Shown here: positions 22,691 to 35,200 of the stretch, piece after piece
How the letters are laid out: every line of letters starts with the position of its first letter
How positions within the stretch are numbered: the first letter of the stretch is position 1
Source of the DNA: Beta vulgaris subsp. vulgaris
Lineage: Eukaryota; Streptophyta; Magnoliopsida; Caryophyllales; Amaranthaceae
Length of the DNA: 64,000 nt
NCBI RefSeq assembly: GCF_026745355.1
Contig: NC_079205.1
Span: 43,692,349 to 43,756,348, forward strand
Direction of reading: 5' to 3'
Position numbers and translations under genes: made by a program
The notes under the pieces: model-generated
What the model was told of the DNA's origin: nothing
The model's database searches: none
Seen by the model: the letters and a program-made list of their open reading frames with translations, nothing else

Positions 22691-24052
22691 GGGAAGTCAT
22701 AATCTTAGAATTGGGAGACTGTTATAATTATTGTAGTTGGAGTTGATATGTATGAAGTCGAGTTATGAGTTATGGAATGACTTCATTAATTTCTATTTAC
22801 GGGATTCAGTTTGATTAGCATAATGGTTGCGTTAGAAGAAGATAATTAGAATAGTTATGTTTGGTTATTGATTATTGATGTTACTGTGAGGTGGTTGTTG
22901 GAGGATGGCTATGTAGACGTATAGAATTGAAGATGATATGGGAAATCAAGTTATGATGATTGGAGGTTTCGTATAATTGTTATAGATTTGAGGTAACCTT
23001 TAGGTTTAGCAAAATATATTTAAATGCTCCCGTGGGCGTTATATTGAATTTCGAATATCATATATCGTTTGTGGTAATGGCCATGATTATAGATACATCT
23101 CTATGAGTTAGTTGTGAATTGCTATTGGATTGTTATAAAAGTATCATTTTGTTCAATTATCGAAATCGTTCGAAAATACTATATTTCTCAAAATATGATT
23201 TGGTATGATAATGAGGAAATGATTCGGATATGAGTTAAGACCAGATAAGGTCGAATATGCTGTTATGTTATGAGTATTGAGGTTTAAAGTATAAACCATT
23301 AAATATCTTATTTTATAAATATGAAAGTGAGGCATGAATAGGCACCCCGAGTTAGGGCGGGTAGAGTCCCTAGTTGTTGCCTTCCAGGAAAGTCGAATTC
23401 CTGGCGTTATAGGACATGTCCGGGTAAGTCTTGCAAGCATAACAATAAAAGGCTGGGTGACGAACTTCAATAGTTTGGAGACAGCTGGTACTGCTTAGTA
23501 CCCCTCTCCACTCGCGTTCATGCCAAACGATTTGATTTTGTGAAACTATAATAATTGAGTCGAATGTGATTATCTGTTATTATAACTATGTGTTAGTTTT
23601 CAAAATACACCTAAACTTGTATTTTCTATTACACAATGTGTACTCAGCTTTGCTGATAGTGTTGTCATTTTTGTGGCCTGTCACTTGGTGGGTGGCAGAG
23701 TGAAATATTGTTGCAGGTTTGGTGTTGTGAGCTCAGAATTCTGAAGTGAAGCAAGATAAAGAAGTCGTCGTAGCTTATGGATTGAGTTTGTATTCTAGTT
23801 AGTTGATTAGAGAACAATTATTTATTGTTCCTTTGTATATAACTTTTGGGAATTATGGTGGAGTTATTGGTGTAATTGAAGTCTAATATAAAGGATTCTA
23901 TTTTGTGGGCCAGTAACTCACGGATTCAGGATCGTTTTATAGGTTATGTTTCCGCTGCGAGTAAATGTTTAATCCGAGGCTTATTAAACATTGATTGTGA
24001 TTAGTGGATCTTAAGTGTGTTTACCTAGTAGCTCGGGAAACGGGCTGTTACA

Positions 24053-25285
24053 AAAGAGATCCTGAGAGGATGAGGATGGAGGATGGGAAATGTTGGCCAT
24101 TGTGTATAAACTGAGGGATTTGTGAATTCCTTTTTTAATTGGAACTTTATAATTATTGTGGCCTAAACCGTTGGTTTATAAAATCCTTTTTTTCTTTGTC
24201 ATTTCTAACGCCTGTTTTGCTTTTCTCTATAGAATGAGCCCAAGATCTCTTAATTTTAACACATTTAACTCTTATCCTATTTTTTTTCATAAGCTAATCT
24301 TTTGTCGAGTATCTATATCATATACATATACCTCAACATGAAGCGGGTTTGTGAAGCTAGAACATACTCGAGCCTTTAATGGTTCGACCAGAAAGACTTC
24401 AAAATTGGAATTTTAAAATTTTTGTCGTATTAAAAGCTTTAAAAGTAAAATTAGCCTTTTGATCCGTGTAAACTGTATGGAAGTTGTTTGTTTTATAGAT
24501 TGACGGTTTTAAGAAGTTTCTTCAAGAATCGTGGTGGTGAGCCTCCAAGTTGTGAGTTAAAATTTAATACTCATGTATTGAAATTATTTTAAAACTGACT
24601 TAGGACCCATGTGTTCAGTGCTTGATGTAATTAATATTATGGCGGATCACATGACCCACCTTTAAAAAAAATAGTTATTTAAAATAGTCTTTACTCTGTG
24701 TACTAAGTACTTCCTTTAAAGGCCCAGATAAAATCACAATTCGCACCACCACTTATTATACTCAGCAATACAGCAACTTCTGCATCACTTATGTCATTCC
24801 ATTCTCTCTCTTGCCTTCTTGCACCATCGCTGCACCATGTTTAGCAACCCATTGGCCAATTCCCATTTAGCCATGATTTTAATTTTCTCAATATGTTTGA
24901 ACTTTATTTTTTAAGGTACAATTAGTTACATATAATGGTTGTTTTTCGTATTATGATATCTTGTGTAAAGTCATTAGATATTTAGATCATAGGATTAGAG
25001 TTTGACCCCTTGTCTTTTTCAATAGTTAATACTCACCCCCTCATGTTTTTAAAAGGCCTAAAGATTAAAAAAATAAAGTTTTGTTTTATCATTAATTATA
25101 TTACATTTAACTATATATTTAGTCACAAAAGTAATGCATACATTTCCATTATAAAATTATGCATGGTTACATTCCCATTTAACTATACTTTTTTTGTAGA
25201 AGATTAAGAGATAATATTTTCTTAATTATAAAATTGTAATACTTTTGCTCATAATAAGCAAAATAACTTTAAATTTTTTTAATAT
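24053..25285. other. No recognised gene
   Basis: A/T-rich sequence with no coding match that I recognise. It may include the rest of the Helitron or older transposon debris. Short open stretches (for example 24156-24341 and 25010-25207) have no family features. Confidence 0.4.
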
Positions 25286-25290
25286 GCCAA

Positions 25291-25409
25291 TGATAAGTCA
25301 TATTTATATATAGTTTTTAGGTACATTTAGGTTGCATTTTAGAGTATTTAGTTTCATATTTAGGTTCATTATTGCATCGTATTCGTAAGTTATGTTATTC
25401 TACTCCTAT
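25291..25409 (+). repeat. Inverted LTR fragment at the left end of the gypsy element
   Basis: TGATAAGTCATATTTATATA and the following bases to CTCCTAT match the first 120 bp of the LTR at 42303-40941, but in the opposite orientation to the rest of the element. The polypurine tract (CTCCCCCAAGC on the plus strand, 25435-25445) lies 25 bp further in. Confidence 0.85.
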
Positions 25410-28400
25410 ATTAGAACTATATATGTACCTAAAACTCCCCCAAGCTAAACCATTGCTTGTCCTCAAGCAATTAGACATAGACATTGGAAAAGTTAGACAA
25501 CCTACGATATAGGACTACAACAGGGCTGAACACTCAATTGAGAATACAAGAGATATAATCACTACATAAACCAAGCATCGAAACGATCTCGAACAAAGCC
25601 GCATAACATATCATGTATCACAATTGACTTTCCAATCATACCACAAACCATCTCTCCAAAACTGGATTTAACCAAACATGACAGACCTCACTATAGTTAT
25701 GTGCACTCAAATCTCTCATGGGTTTAAGGGTTAAATAATGACTCTCAACCTAAATAAGTCGACTCAGATGAAGCAAATACTCTTTAACTTTGAGATTTTG
25801 ACTCACTTAATACTCAACAATACAATACATAATGATCAAGAGGACTTTTAAGGATTCTAATGGGGCTGAGGTTAAAGGTATGGAAAATAATTTGGGAATC
25901 GTGGTGGAAAAACCGAGAAGGGGGAGCATCATATAACTGAAAATATGACCAAGAAAGATCACAACAACTCCGTGCAACAACCAACAATCTCCAAATATAA
26001 TTAACAACCTTTTTTACTCAAGCAATTCAATCATAACCCTTTTATTATTTCACTTTATTCACAACTCTTTTTCACATCTTTTTTTCATTTCATTTTTCAC
26101 CTTTTTTTTGTGTTTCTTTTTTTTTTACAAACTTTCTATCAATTTCCAAGCTCACTAAACATATTTTTCAGTGTTCTAACCACAAATAGAGCACTTCAAT
26201 TCAATACAAACCAAACCAAAACTAATACTCGCTCCCCCAAGCTAGGCTTGGTTCAAGAATCAAGTGAGGTGAATGGCTTGTAATGTAGGTCTCAATCAAA
26301 CAAAGTCGGAAAAGGCTCAGCGGGGTTAAAGGAAGGATAATATGAAAATAAGAATAACTCTGGAGCTAAGATCATCAAATGAAACGCCTCAATCATATCA
26401 AAATGTATGCACTACCAAATATCAAGGAGTATCAAGTCAAAGTCAAGATCAACGCAACAACGAGGACCTAATCACACATGAAAGAACATAACTGACACAA
26501 ATACTTCAGTTTATCAGCACAAAAGCTCACTTAGGCTAGGGTGTCTGCATAGTAACGTTAAATCGAGCCAAAGAGAGATAAATCAATTTTACCACAAACA
26601 ATCAATTGTGCTATGAAGTATCATGAACAAGATGAGTGACACTTAACAAATGTAGTAAAATATCAACAAGGTTTTCAAAGAGTGCCAACAATAGTCCTAT
26701 AGATGCAACTAACATGAGATGAAGCCTAATATGAGATGCAACTAAAAAAACAGTGAAATTTTTTTGGTTACACATAAACTCCCACTCTTAATGAGCGGTA
26801 CAAACCGTGCAACATCCTACGATAGCGATAATATCTACACTAGAAAGCAAATAAAGGATAGAATATTCCTCCCCAAGCTAGAATTTGCAGTGTCCTCACT
26901 GTAGAAACCAGTTTAGAAAAGGAACGGAAACCAACCTCTGGATCACCAAATCACCAAAGTTTCCCACCAAAAGTCAAAACACCACAAAAACCAGAAACAA
27001 ATCCTGACAATCCGAAGAACTAATAATTCAATTAATGTACAAGATTCTCAACAAGATGGCATCAAAACAAAAATCCAAGCCAATATTTGAGATGAATAGT
27101 AACAACAATTATAAGTGAGAAAGATGCTTACTACCCAATTAATTGGGGGTAAGAGTCAAATATGCTCAAAAATCGTGTCGTAATGTGTCACGAAGCCTGG
27201 TGTCGACTTGAGAGAGTCCTATAATGACAATTGATAAAAAAAATATATATATTTAAGGTTCATTGGGAAAAAAGTAAAAACAAAAGAAAAGATCAAAAGA
27301 AAAATCATATTAATATAAACTAAAAAAGAAAAAGAAGCAAAAATAAGAAAAAGGAGAAAGAATAAGAAATAAGAAGAAAAAAAAGATCAGAAGGGGGGGG
27401 GGGGAATCATGGCTTGGTCACGGAGATGCGACGAAGCGATAGAGGAGGGAGTAGGGGAGTAAGGCTGTGATCTGGAGGCGAAGGCAATAGGAGCCGCGAG
27501 GGGTATTAGTGGGTGCGTTGGTTGTGCGAAGATACTGAACGGCGGTGGTTGACGCAAAGAGAAGACGAAAGTGGGGTTCTAGTGAGTTTCTGGTGGTGTT
27601 ACGCAGAAAAAATGATGGTTTGGTGGTGGGGTGGGTCGCAACTACCGTCGTATGGGCGGTGAGCAGGAGGCCGGCGGGTCGCTCATATTGGCGAGTGGGG
27701 TGGGTTGTGAAGAGGAGACAGAGGACGCAGGGGCTAGTATTGGGAGAAGACGAGAAAGGAGGGAGACTCGTTGGTGGTAGCGATACGCGGATGGGAGAAA
27801 GGTCGGCGGTCTGGCAGTGGTGGTTTGGGATGGTGGAGAAGATACAGGGGTGGGTGAAGACTGAAGAGGAAGAAGGAGAGAAACTGGGGAAGGGGGAGCC
27901 TGATGAAGGAATGCTGGTGGTTTGTCAGCGAGCGTTGGGCGCCCAGCGGGCCAGGCAGAGAGCGGCAGTTTGTGCAGCGTGCGAGACCCATTGGGCAATG
28001 GATGGGCAGCGGACACTCGACAAGTTTGTTATTACGCCTAATTAGTCGAAACACGCAACTTCAACCTGAATATGCTTTCGAATCTTGACTATGCAACTCA
28101 CAAATTTAGTTAGCTAGTTAGGGGACTAAAATAAATTTAAAAAAAAACGAATTCAAGTGAATCCAAAAACAAAGAAAAATTACAAAAATCAACTAACTAA
28201 GATAAGAAAAAGAGAAATCAAGTGAATTCATAAAAATAACAAATAAAAATACAATAAGTAACCTAAAAAAATTGAAGTCAAGTTAATTCAATTAGTTTAA
28301 AAAAACAAAATCAAGATAGTAGATCACTCATAATAATTCAATGCTCAAAGAAGCTTATTATATGTTCCTGCGAACATCTCATAGCATATTATATAAGAAT

Positions 28401-28661
28401 GAAAATGAAAAATAAAAAAAAAATTAGTTCTAAAAATCTATGAAAACTACAAAAAGAAAAATCAAAGGAAAAATAATATTTACAAGAAGGAGAAAAAGAA
28501 AAATTGTTAGTCTTTTACATGACTCAAAAGAAGAAAAAGAAACTAAATGTATATTGTTTACGTTATCATGAGAGTTATTTAAAATGGAAGAAAGAAAGAA
28601 TGATGGAGGATATAATATAGGAGATGAAGGAATAATGTTAAATTTTGAGAGAATGGAACAT
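25410..28661 (-). other. Non-coding interior of the gypsy element
   Basis: It begins with the polypurine tract and continues with A/T-rich sequence lacking domain matches. 27390-28045 is a G-rich, C-poor block including an uninterrupted G run near 27392. The long open stretches there on both strands (Arg/Gly/Trp-rich one way, Pro/Ser-rich the other) look like composition effects. 28046-28661 is A-rich. Confidence 0.55.
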
Positions 28662-28679
28662 CACTAGGGGAAAAAAAAG

Positions 28680-29015
28680 GAAGGGCTGCGCTTTCTTCAA
28701 AACGCAACCCTTCTTTATTGTAGGGTTGCGTTTTTTTAAAAAGCGCAGCCCTACATAACAGAAGGGCTGCGCTTTTGAAGAAAAGTGTAGCCCTTCACTT
28801 AGTAGGGTTGTGCTTGTATAAAAAGCACAGCCCTTCTTACATTCAGAAGGGCTGCGCTTTTTCTGCAATTGCAGCCCTACTAAGTGAAGGGTTGCGCTTG
28901 TAAAAAAAGCTCAACCCTTCTGACTTAGTAGGGTTGCACTTGTAGAAAAAGCGCAACCCTTCTGTTATGTAGGGTTGCGCTTTTTTTTTTTACAAGCGCA
29001 GCCCTTCGTTATATT
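28680..29015. repeat. Left subterminal repeat array of the CACTA element
   Basis: About seven head-to-head units with arms AAGGGCTGCGCTTTT and AAAAGCGCAGCCCTT separated by short spacers, so each can fold into a hairpin. In CACTA elements such subterminal motifs bind the TNPA-type protein; that role is known for the class and inferred here. Confidence 0.9.
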
Positions 29016-30182
29016 TTTTTTTTGGAATTGAATTACTGCGCGCATGTACATTATCCAAAGAGCAATTCTATTTTCCTTTTCCCTCCCTTAGAGAATTACG
29101 AGCGAGAAAATCCACCACCACCACGAGCGAGATATTTGCACGACGAGTGCACCACCACCACCACCACCACCACTGCTGCCCACCACATAGCTCCACGACC
29201 ACGACCACATTGCTCCACTGCCCCTGCTGCCCACCATAATTTGAGTACAGTGGGTTTGCGCGACCTAACTCGACTGCTCCACCACCACCTTGCACGCCAC
29301 CCACCACGTGTAGCCGCGACCTCCACCATCACCACTACCCTTCTCTTCTCTTCTCTTCTCCACCATTTGAGTGTTTAATTAGGTATGAATTAATTTTGTT
29401 TTTAAGTTACTTTTGTTTTTCTTAATTGAATTAAATGATTAATGTGCAACGTGGGTTTTGTTAATGCTAGGAAGAAGATGCTTAGGAAGGCAGATTAAAG
29501 GTCCAACTATCTCTTCTCTCTTCATTGCTCGTCGTTGGTGTTAAGAGGTAACTAGTTTAACATGTAGACAAAGTTGTCATGTGCTTCAAATTGATTAGTT
29601 ATGATAATTTATTGATGTATATATGTATTTTTTATAATGTATATGTATATTTATTGATATGAGATTGTATGAAAACGCAATGTGATTTAGCTATATATGA
29701 AATCTACAAGTTGTTTGAATCATCATCATATGCCTAGATACCCGTTCAAGACTTACTCATTAGGAGTAAGTCTTGAATAGTCCCCGGTTTGGGACTGTTC
29801 TTGGACTTTGATCTCACTTAGGTGGTGAATGTGTGTCTTCTTTTCAATTCTGAGGAAATCTTGGTTATCGTTTCTCTACATTGTTCTCTGGGTACATATG
29901 TAGAGAAGCAATTATCTACATTGTGTACTTGGAGAACTGTAGGGAAATGCTGCCTTAGAATTGAAAAGTTGGCATACATTCACTAGTGAGATTAAACGTC
30001 CAAGGGTGGGTTAGATTGGAGTGATAAGGACCTTCGTTAGCATGCATACAATTGAAATGTCACTACTATTAGCTTGCTTATACGTGTGTGATTTGAATAT
30101 GTGAGTGTATGTACTTTAATAATGATTGATGCATTATAATGAATGTTGTGTTTAATTATTAGAGGTGGTCTTCTTGAATGAG
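29016..30182 (+). other. Leader of the CACTA element: GC-rich first exon and intron
   Basis: 29100-29370 is rich in CCACCACCA triplets and ends near a splice-donor-like AGGTATG at 29381. The following intron-like stretch contains a short hairpin (CAAGACTTACTC / GAGTAAGTCTTG, about 29748-29774). No protein family is recognised in the leader frames. Confidence 0.45.
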
Positions 30183-33100
30183 ATGGATCGTACTTGGATG
30201 TATGGTAGTCGTGAATCGATTGAGTTTGTGAATGGGGTTCGGAATTCTGTAAAGTGCATTAGAATATCAAACATCCTCTGGAGCAGTCGACTTTTATTGT
30301 CCTTGTTTGGATTGTAGAAATGTGAGCAAGGTTAGTAGTATACATGTGGTTAGGGAGCATGTCTTTCGCCGTGGGTTTAGGCCTCAATACCACGTATGGT
30401 TTGGCATGGTGAGCAGGGGAGGTATATGGAAGCTCTGAGTAAAAATGATGTATGTGAAGAAAAGAAGGATGATGATGAGTTAGGGGATGAGAATTTGGAT
30501 GATGAATTTGGAGATGAGATAGGGATCGGGTAGACGAGATGATACACGAGGTTGAAGATCAGTCGTGTAGACGACCTCGTATTTTTGAGTCTATGTCTCA
30601 GGCTGCTGAAAAGCGTTGTATCCAGGTTGTACAAAGTACACCAAACTTTCCGCGGTGGTAACACTGTTCAACATTAAGTCGAACGCGGTTGGACGGACTC
30701 TAATTTCACATCGTTGTTGGAAGTTTTAGCTGAGATGCTCCCTGATGGAAATGAACTGCCAAAGTCGTACTATTATGCGAAGAAGCTGATGTGTCCTTTG
30801 GGTTTAGAGTACGAGCGGATACATGCTTGTCTAACGATTGTGTGTTTATCGTAATGAGTATGAGCATTTACATGAGTGCCACGTTGTGGATTGTCAGGTA
30901 CAAGCGTGAAGGAGCTGGAGGTAGTGAAGGACCACCAGCAAGGTGTGTTGGTATCTACCCATAATACCTAGATTTAAGCGCATGTTCTCAATTAAAGGAG
31001 ATGCAAGAATTTGAGGTGGCATGCAGATCGTAGGAAGAAAGACGGTCGCTCAAGCATCCGGCTGATTCGCCTGAGTGGAAAACTATCACAGGGTGCATAA
31101 GTCATTTGGTAATGAGGATAGGAATCTGAGGCTTGGATTATGTACGGATGGCATGAACCCTTTTGGCAATCTCAGCTCCAGCATAGTCACATGACCAGTA
31201 GTTTTAGTGGTTTACAACTTGCCTCCTGGGTTGTGCATGAAACGCAAGTACATGATGATGTCGCTTCTTATATCGGGCCCAAACAACCTGGAAATGACAT
31301 AGATGTATACCTTCAGCCGCTTGTTGAAGATTTACAGAAGATGTGGAACGAAGGAGTGTTAGTATTTGATGCGTATGCTAATGAGATGTTCACTCTGCGT
31401 GCCATGCTTTTTTGTACTATGAACGATTATCCAGCTTATGGGAACTTATCTGGGTATAAGACTAAAGGAAAACAACCTTGCCCGATTTGTTTAGATGACA
31501 TGAAATCTACACACCTTAAGGGCTGCAAACATGTGTATATGCGCACACGAAGGCTCCTCAGCCGCGACCATCCCTATCGGTTTAAGAAGAAGGCATTCGA
31601 TGGGACGGTTGAAGAAGAAGTTGCTCATAGACCATTAACTGGTACTGAAGTTTATAATCAGGTGAAGGGCATTGAAACAGTCTTTGGTAAACCTGCTAGT
31701 GAGGTTGATGACCTACAGGATTATGGAAAAAGCAGTCCATTTTTTGGAAACTCCCATATTGGAAAGATCTAAAGGTCGGACATTGTTTGGATGTCATGCA
31801 CATAGAGAAGAATGTTTGTGAAGCTATTTTCGCGACACTTATGAATATTCCGGACAAGACAAAAGATGTTAAGGCGTCACGACTTTACTTGGAAAAAGAG
31901 GGGTTCGACCAGAGTTGTGGGCTCAGAAAAGGGAGGAAGGAAGAAGAAAAGAGGGAGGAAAGGGTTGATGATGAAATAGAAAAGAAAAAGAAGGTGGAGG
32001 ATTCGGAGAAGAATTATTTGCCACCAGCTTGCTACACGATGTCGCGTGCAGAGAAACGGATTTTTTGCGAGTCATTGTATGGCATTAAGGTCCCTACTGG
32101 CTACTCATCGAATATGAAGCGCTTTGTTACCTTAAATGGTGAGTTGAAGTTATCGAGTATGAAATCGCACGATTGTCATGTCATGATGCAAGTATTCTTA
32201 CCGATTGCAATTCGTGGGATACTTCCAAAGCATGTGAGGCACACCATTACAGAACTGTGTTCATTTTTTCATTCAATTTGCAGCAAAGTCCTAGACCCGT
32301 CGACCCTCGATTTCTTGCAGCCAGAGTAGTTGAAACTCTATGCAAATTTGAGATGTATTCCCCCCCGCATTCTTTGACATTATGGTCCATCTCATTGTCC
32401 ATCTAGTTCGAGAAATTAAGCTGTGTGGTCCAGTGTTTTTGAGGTGGTGCTATCCTTTTGAGAGATATATGGGAACTTTGAAGGATAAAGTTCGGAATCC
32501 TGCACAACCAGAAGGTAGTATAATTCAAGGGATTGTGGGTGAAGAGATCAGTAATTTTGTGGCTGAGTATTTTGCTAGTGTTGATCCTGTTGGACTTCCG
32601 ACATCCCGACACGAGGGCAGACTTGAGGGCAAGGGTACAATTGGTTCAAAATTGATCACACCTTCCGTAGAAAAGCGTAAACAAGCTCACTTATTTGTAT
32701 TGCATCACGTACCAGATGTCCATCCTTATTTAAGTGAACATATGGAGGAATTACGTGTTAGCAATCCTGGAAAAGGAGTGAGGGCATTGACGCAAATGCA
32801 TAACAAGACTTTCATTGATTGGTTTCATAAACGAGTACTCAATGATTTGGATGAAAGTGTTCCTGAAACAGTCAAGTGGTTAGCATTTGGTCCTCGTGAA
32901 GCTGTACGCTCTTATAGGGTTATGTATTAATGGGTATACGTTTTGGACTGAACGTCAAGATCTAAGTCAAGATCGCAACAAAATAGTGGTGTTTCACTTG
33001 TGGCGTCGTCTACACAATATGCAAGCTCGAAAGATAAGTCGCCTGTACATGCTGAAAGCAACTATTATGGGCGAATACAAGAAATATGGGAGCTGGACTA

Positions 33101-33391
33101 CTGTACTTTTAATATTTGCCTCTTGTGTTGCAAGTGGGTTGACAATAATCGACGTTGTGTAAGAAAGATGATCCTTGCGGTTTCACTCTTGTTGACCTTA
33201 GTCGTCTACGTGAAACTGAGGAGCCATTTGTAATTGCATCACAAGTCAAGCAAGTATTTTTTGTAACTGATCCTGCTGATCATAAGTGGTCAATTGTTGT
33301 ACCTGGTAAAAGGAGTATCCTCGGTATTGGTGATGTTGATAATGAGGAAGAATATGATGCATTTGAGGACCTCCCCCCTTTCCTATCCTAA
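30183..33391 (+). pseudogene. TNP2-like CACTA transposase (Transpos_assoc, Transposase_21, DUF4218, DUF4216)
   Basis: From ATG at 30183 the N-terminal Transpos_assoc domain reads MDRTWMYGSRESIEFVNGV, then CPCLDCRN and REHVFRRGF. The Transposase_21 core follows, with MYGWHEPFWQSQ, CTMNDYPAYGNLSGYKTKGK, CPICLDDM and GHCLDVMHIEKNVCEAI. DUF4218-like sequence is at 32180-32600 (VFLPIAIRGILP, GTLKDKVRNPAQPEGSI). DUF4216-like sequence is at 33150-33390 (FTLVDLSRLRETEEPFV). The product would cut and join the element ends. Stops and frameshifts occur between 30240 and 31130 and near 31770, 32327, 32930 and 33160; some may be introns, but not all. Confidence 0.9.
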
Positions 33392-33554
33392 ATTACTGTG
33401 GAAGATGATGTGAATACGTCGGAGAACTATATGCGTGTAGATCACACGGAAGGGATACATGTACTTGAGGATCCTAAGAAACGGGGAAGTCAATAAATCA
33501 TGAGACATAAACTCAGGTCTGTGTAATTTCTCCAATTTGTAACTATTGTGTAGA

Positions 33555-34510
33555 TTTTGGCCTATTTTGCTTTTCGCTCCCAAATCGTACTTATCGAGTC
33601 ATTTAACCCCAAATTCTCTTTGAACATGTTATATGAGGTATAATGTAACTGTGTGTAGAGCTATAGGCTTTATTTGTTGTTGGTTGCATTTGGAACGAAA
33701 AGGCATTTCGAGCCTATTTTGGCTTTTCGCTCCCAAATGTACTTATCGAGTCATTTAACCCCAAATTCTCTTTGAACATGTTATATGAGGTATAATGTAA
33801 CTAGTGTGTAGATTTATAGGCTTTCATTTGTTGTTGGTTGCATTTCGGGAACGAAAAGAGGCATTTCGGCCTATTTTGGCCTTTTCGTCCCAAAATCGTA
33901 CTTATCGAGTCATTTAACCCCAATTCTCTTTGAACATGTTATATGAGGTATAATGTAACTATGTGTAGATTTAGTCATGCATTTGTTGTTGTTGCATTTC
34001 GGGAACGAAAAGGCATTTCGGCCTATTTTGGCCTTTTCGCTCCCAAGTACTTATCGAGTCATTTAACTCCAAATTATCTTTGAACATGATTATATGAGGT
34101 ATAATGTAACTAGTGTGTAGATTTATAATCATGCATTTGTTGTTGGTTGCATTTCGGGAACGAAAAGGACATTTCGGGCCTATTTTGGCCTTTTCTCTCC
34201 CAAATCGTACTGATCGAGTTATTTAACCCCAAATTCTCTTTGAACATGATTATATGATGTATAATGTAACTAGTGTGTAGAGTTATAGTCATGCATTTGT
34301 TGTTGGTTGCATTTCGGGAACGAAAAGGGAATTTCGGGCCTATTTTGTCCTTTTCGCTCCCAAATCGTACTTATCGAGTCATTTAACCCCAAATTCTCTT
34401 TGAACATGCTTATATGAGGTATAATGTAACTATTGTGTAAAGTTATAGGATTGTATCTGTTGTTGATTGCATTTCGGGAACGAAGATGCCCTTTCGGGTA
34501 TATTTTTGCC
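33555..34510 (+). repeat. About 155-bp minisatellite, first array (six units)
   Basis: Units begin near 33561, 33714, 33869, 34020, 34178 and 34337. Each carries the arms GGGAACGAAAAGG and CCTTTTCGCTCCC around CCTATTTTGG, a hairpin, followed by TTATCGAGTCATTTAACCCC and TATATGAGGTATAATGTAAC. It lies between the two CACTA genes. Confidence 0.93.
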
Positions 34511-34519
34511 TTTTTGCTG

Positions 34520-35200
34520 CACACCCCCCTCCCCCCACTGCCTTGTTGCTGCCCCCTCCCCCACTGCCTTGCTGCTGCACACCCCTTCCCCCATTGCCTT
34601 GTTGCTGCCCCATCCCCTCCCCTCCCCCACTACACTGCTGCCCTCCCCTCCCCTCCCCCCACACCCTGCTGCAATCCCCTCCCCCACTACACTGCTGCCC
34701 TCCCCTCCCCTCCCCCCACACCCTGCTGCAATCCCCTCCCCCACTACACTGCTGCCCTCCCTCCCCTCCCCTCCCCCACTACACTGCTACCCTCCCCACA
34801 CCTTACTGCCCTCCCTCCCCTCCCCTAGTGCATTGCACTGCTGCTCTCCCCACACCCTGCTCCCCTCCCCCACTGTACTGCACACAGCCCCCCTGCACAC
34901 AGCCCCTCCCCACTGCCCCTGCACACAGCCCCTCCCCACTTCCCCTGCACACAATCCCCTCCCTGCTGCACTCCCTTACTCCCCTACACACCCTCCACTT
35001 CCCCTCCTGCTTGCACACCCTCCCACTGCCCTGCCCCACTGCCCTACCCCCTACTGCCTGCACACCCCCCCCACTGCCCTGCCCCTACTGCTTGCACACC
35101 CTCCTCTCCCTGCCCCTGCACACAACCCCCTCCCCCACTGCCCCTCTGCACACCCTCCCCTCCCCCATTGTCGTGCTGCACAGCCCCCTCCCCTAAATGT
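34520..35200 (+). repeat. C-rich degenerate tandem array
   Basis: About 680 bp of CCCCTCCCCCACTGC-type repeats, with longer near-exact units around 34610-34760. Open frames across it on both strands are low-complexity artefacts. It ends just before the acceptor of the second CACTA gene. Confidence 0.92.

Larger units (their letters stand above)
20589..24052 (+). repeat. Solo LTR of a Ty3-gypsy chromovirus (Tekay/Del-like)
   Basis: This 3,464-bp unit starts TGTAATATCCC and ends GGGCTGTTACA, the inverted ends usual for chromovirus LTRs. Flanks GAAGA (20584-20588) and AAAGA (24053-24057) are a 5-bp target duplication with one mismatch. A TATA box (CTATAAAAG, about 21398) fixes the plus orientation. 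No primer site or internal domains follow, so LTR-LTR recombination has probably removed the body. The length fits the long Tekay LTRs. It sits inside the Helitron helicase gene. Confidence 0.85.

Noticed and set aside
27545..28054. 166-residue plus-strand frame and overlapping Pro/Ser-rich minus frames
   Set aside because: Open on both strands because of a C-poor, G-rich composition; no recognised domain; lies in the non-coding interior of the gypsy element.
29022..29378. 118-residue frame with Thr, His and Pro runs
   Set aside because: It arises from CCA-triplet repeats in the CACTA leader; no domain and no conserved start.
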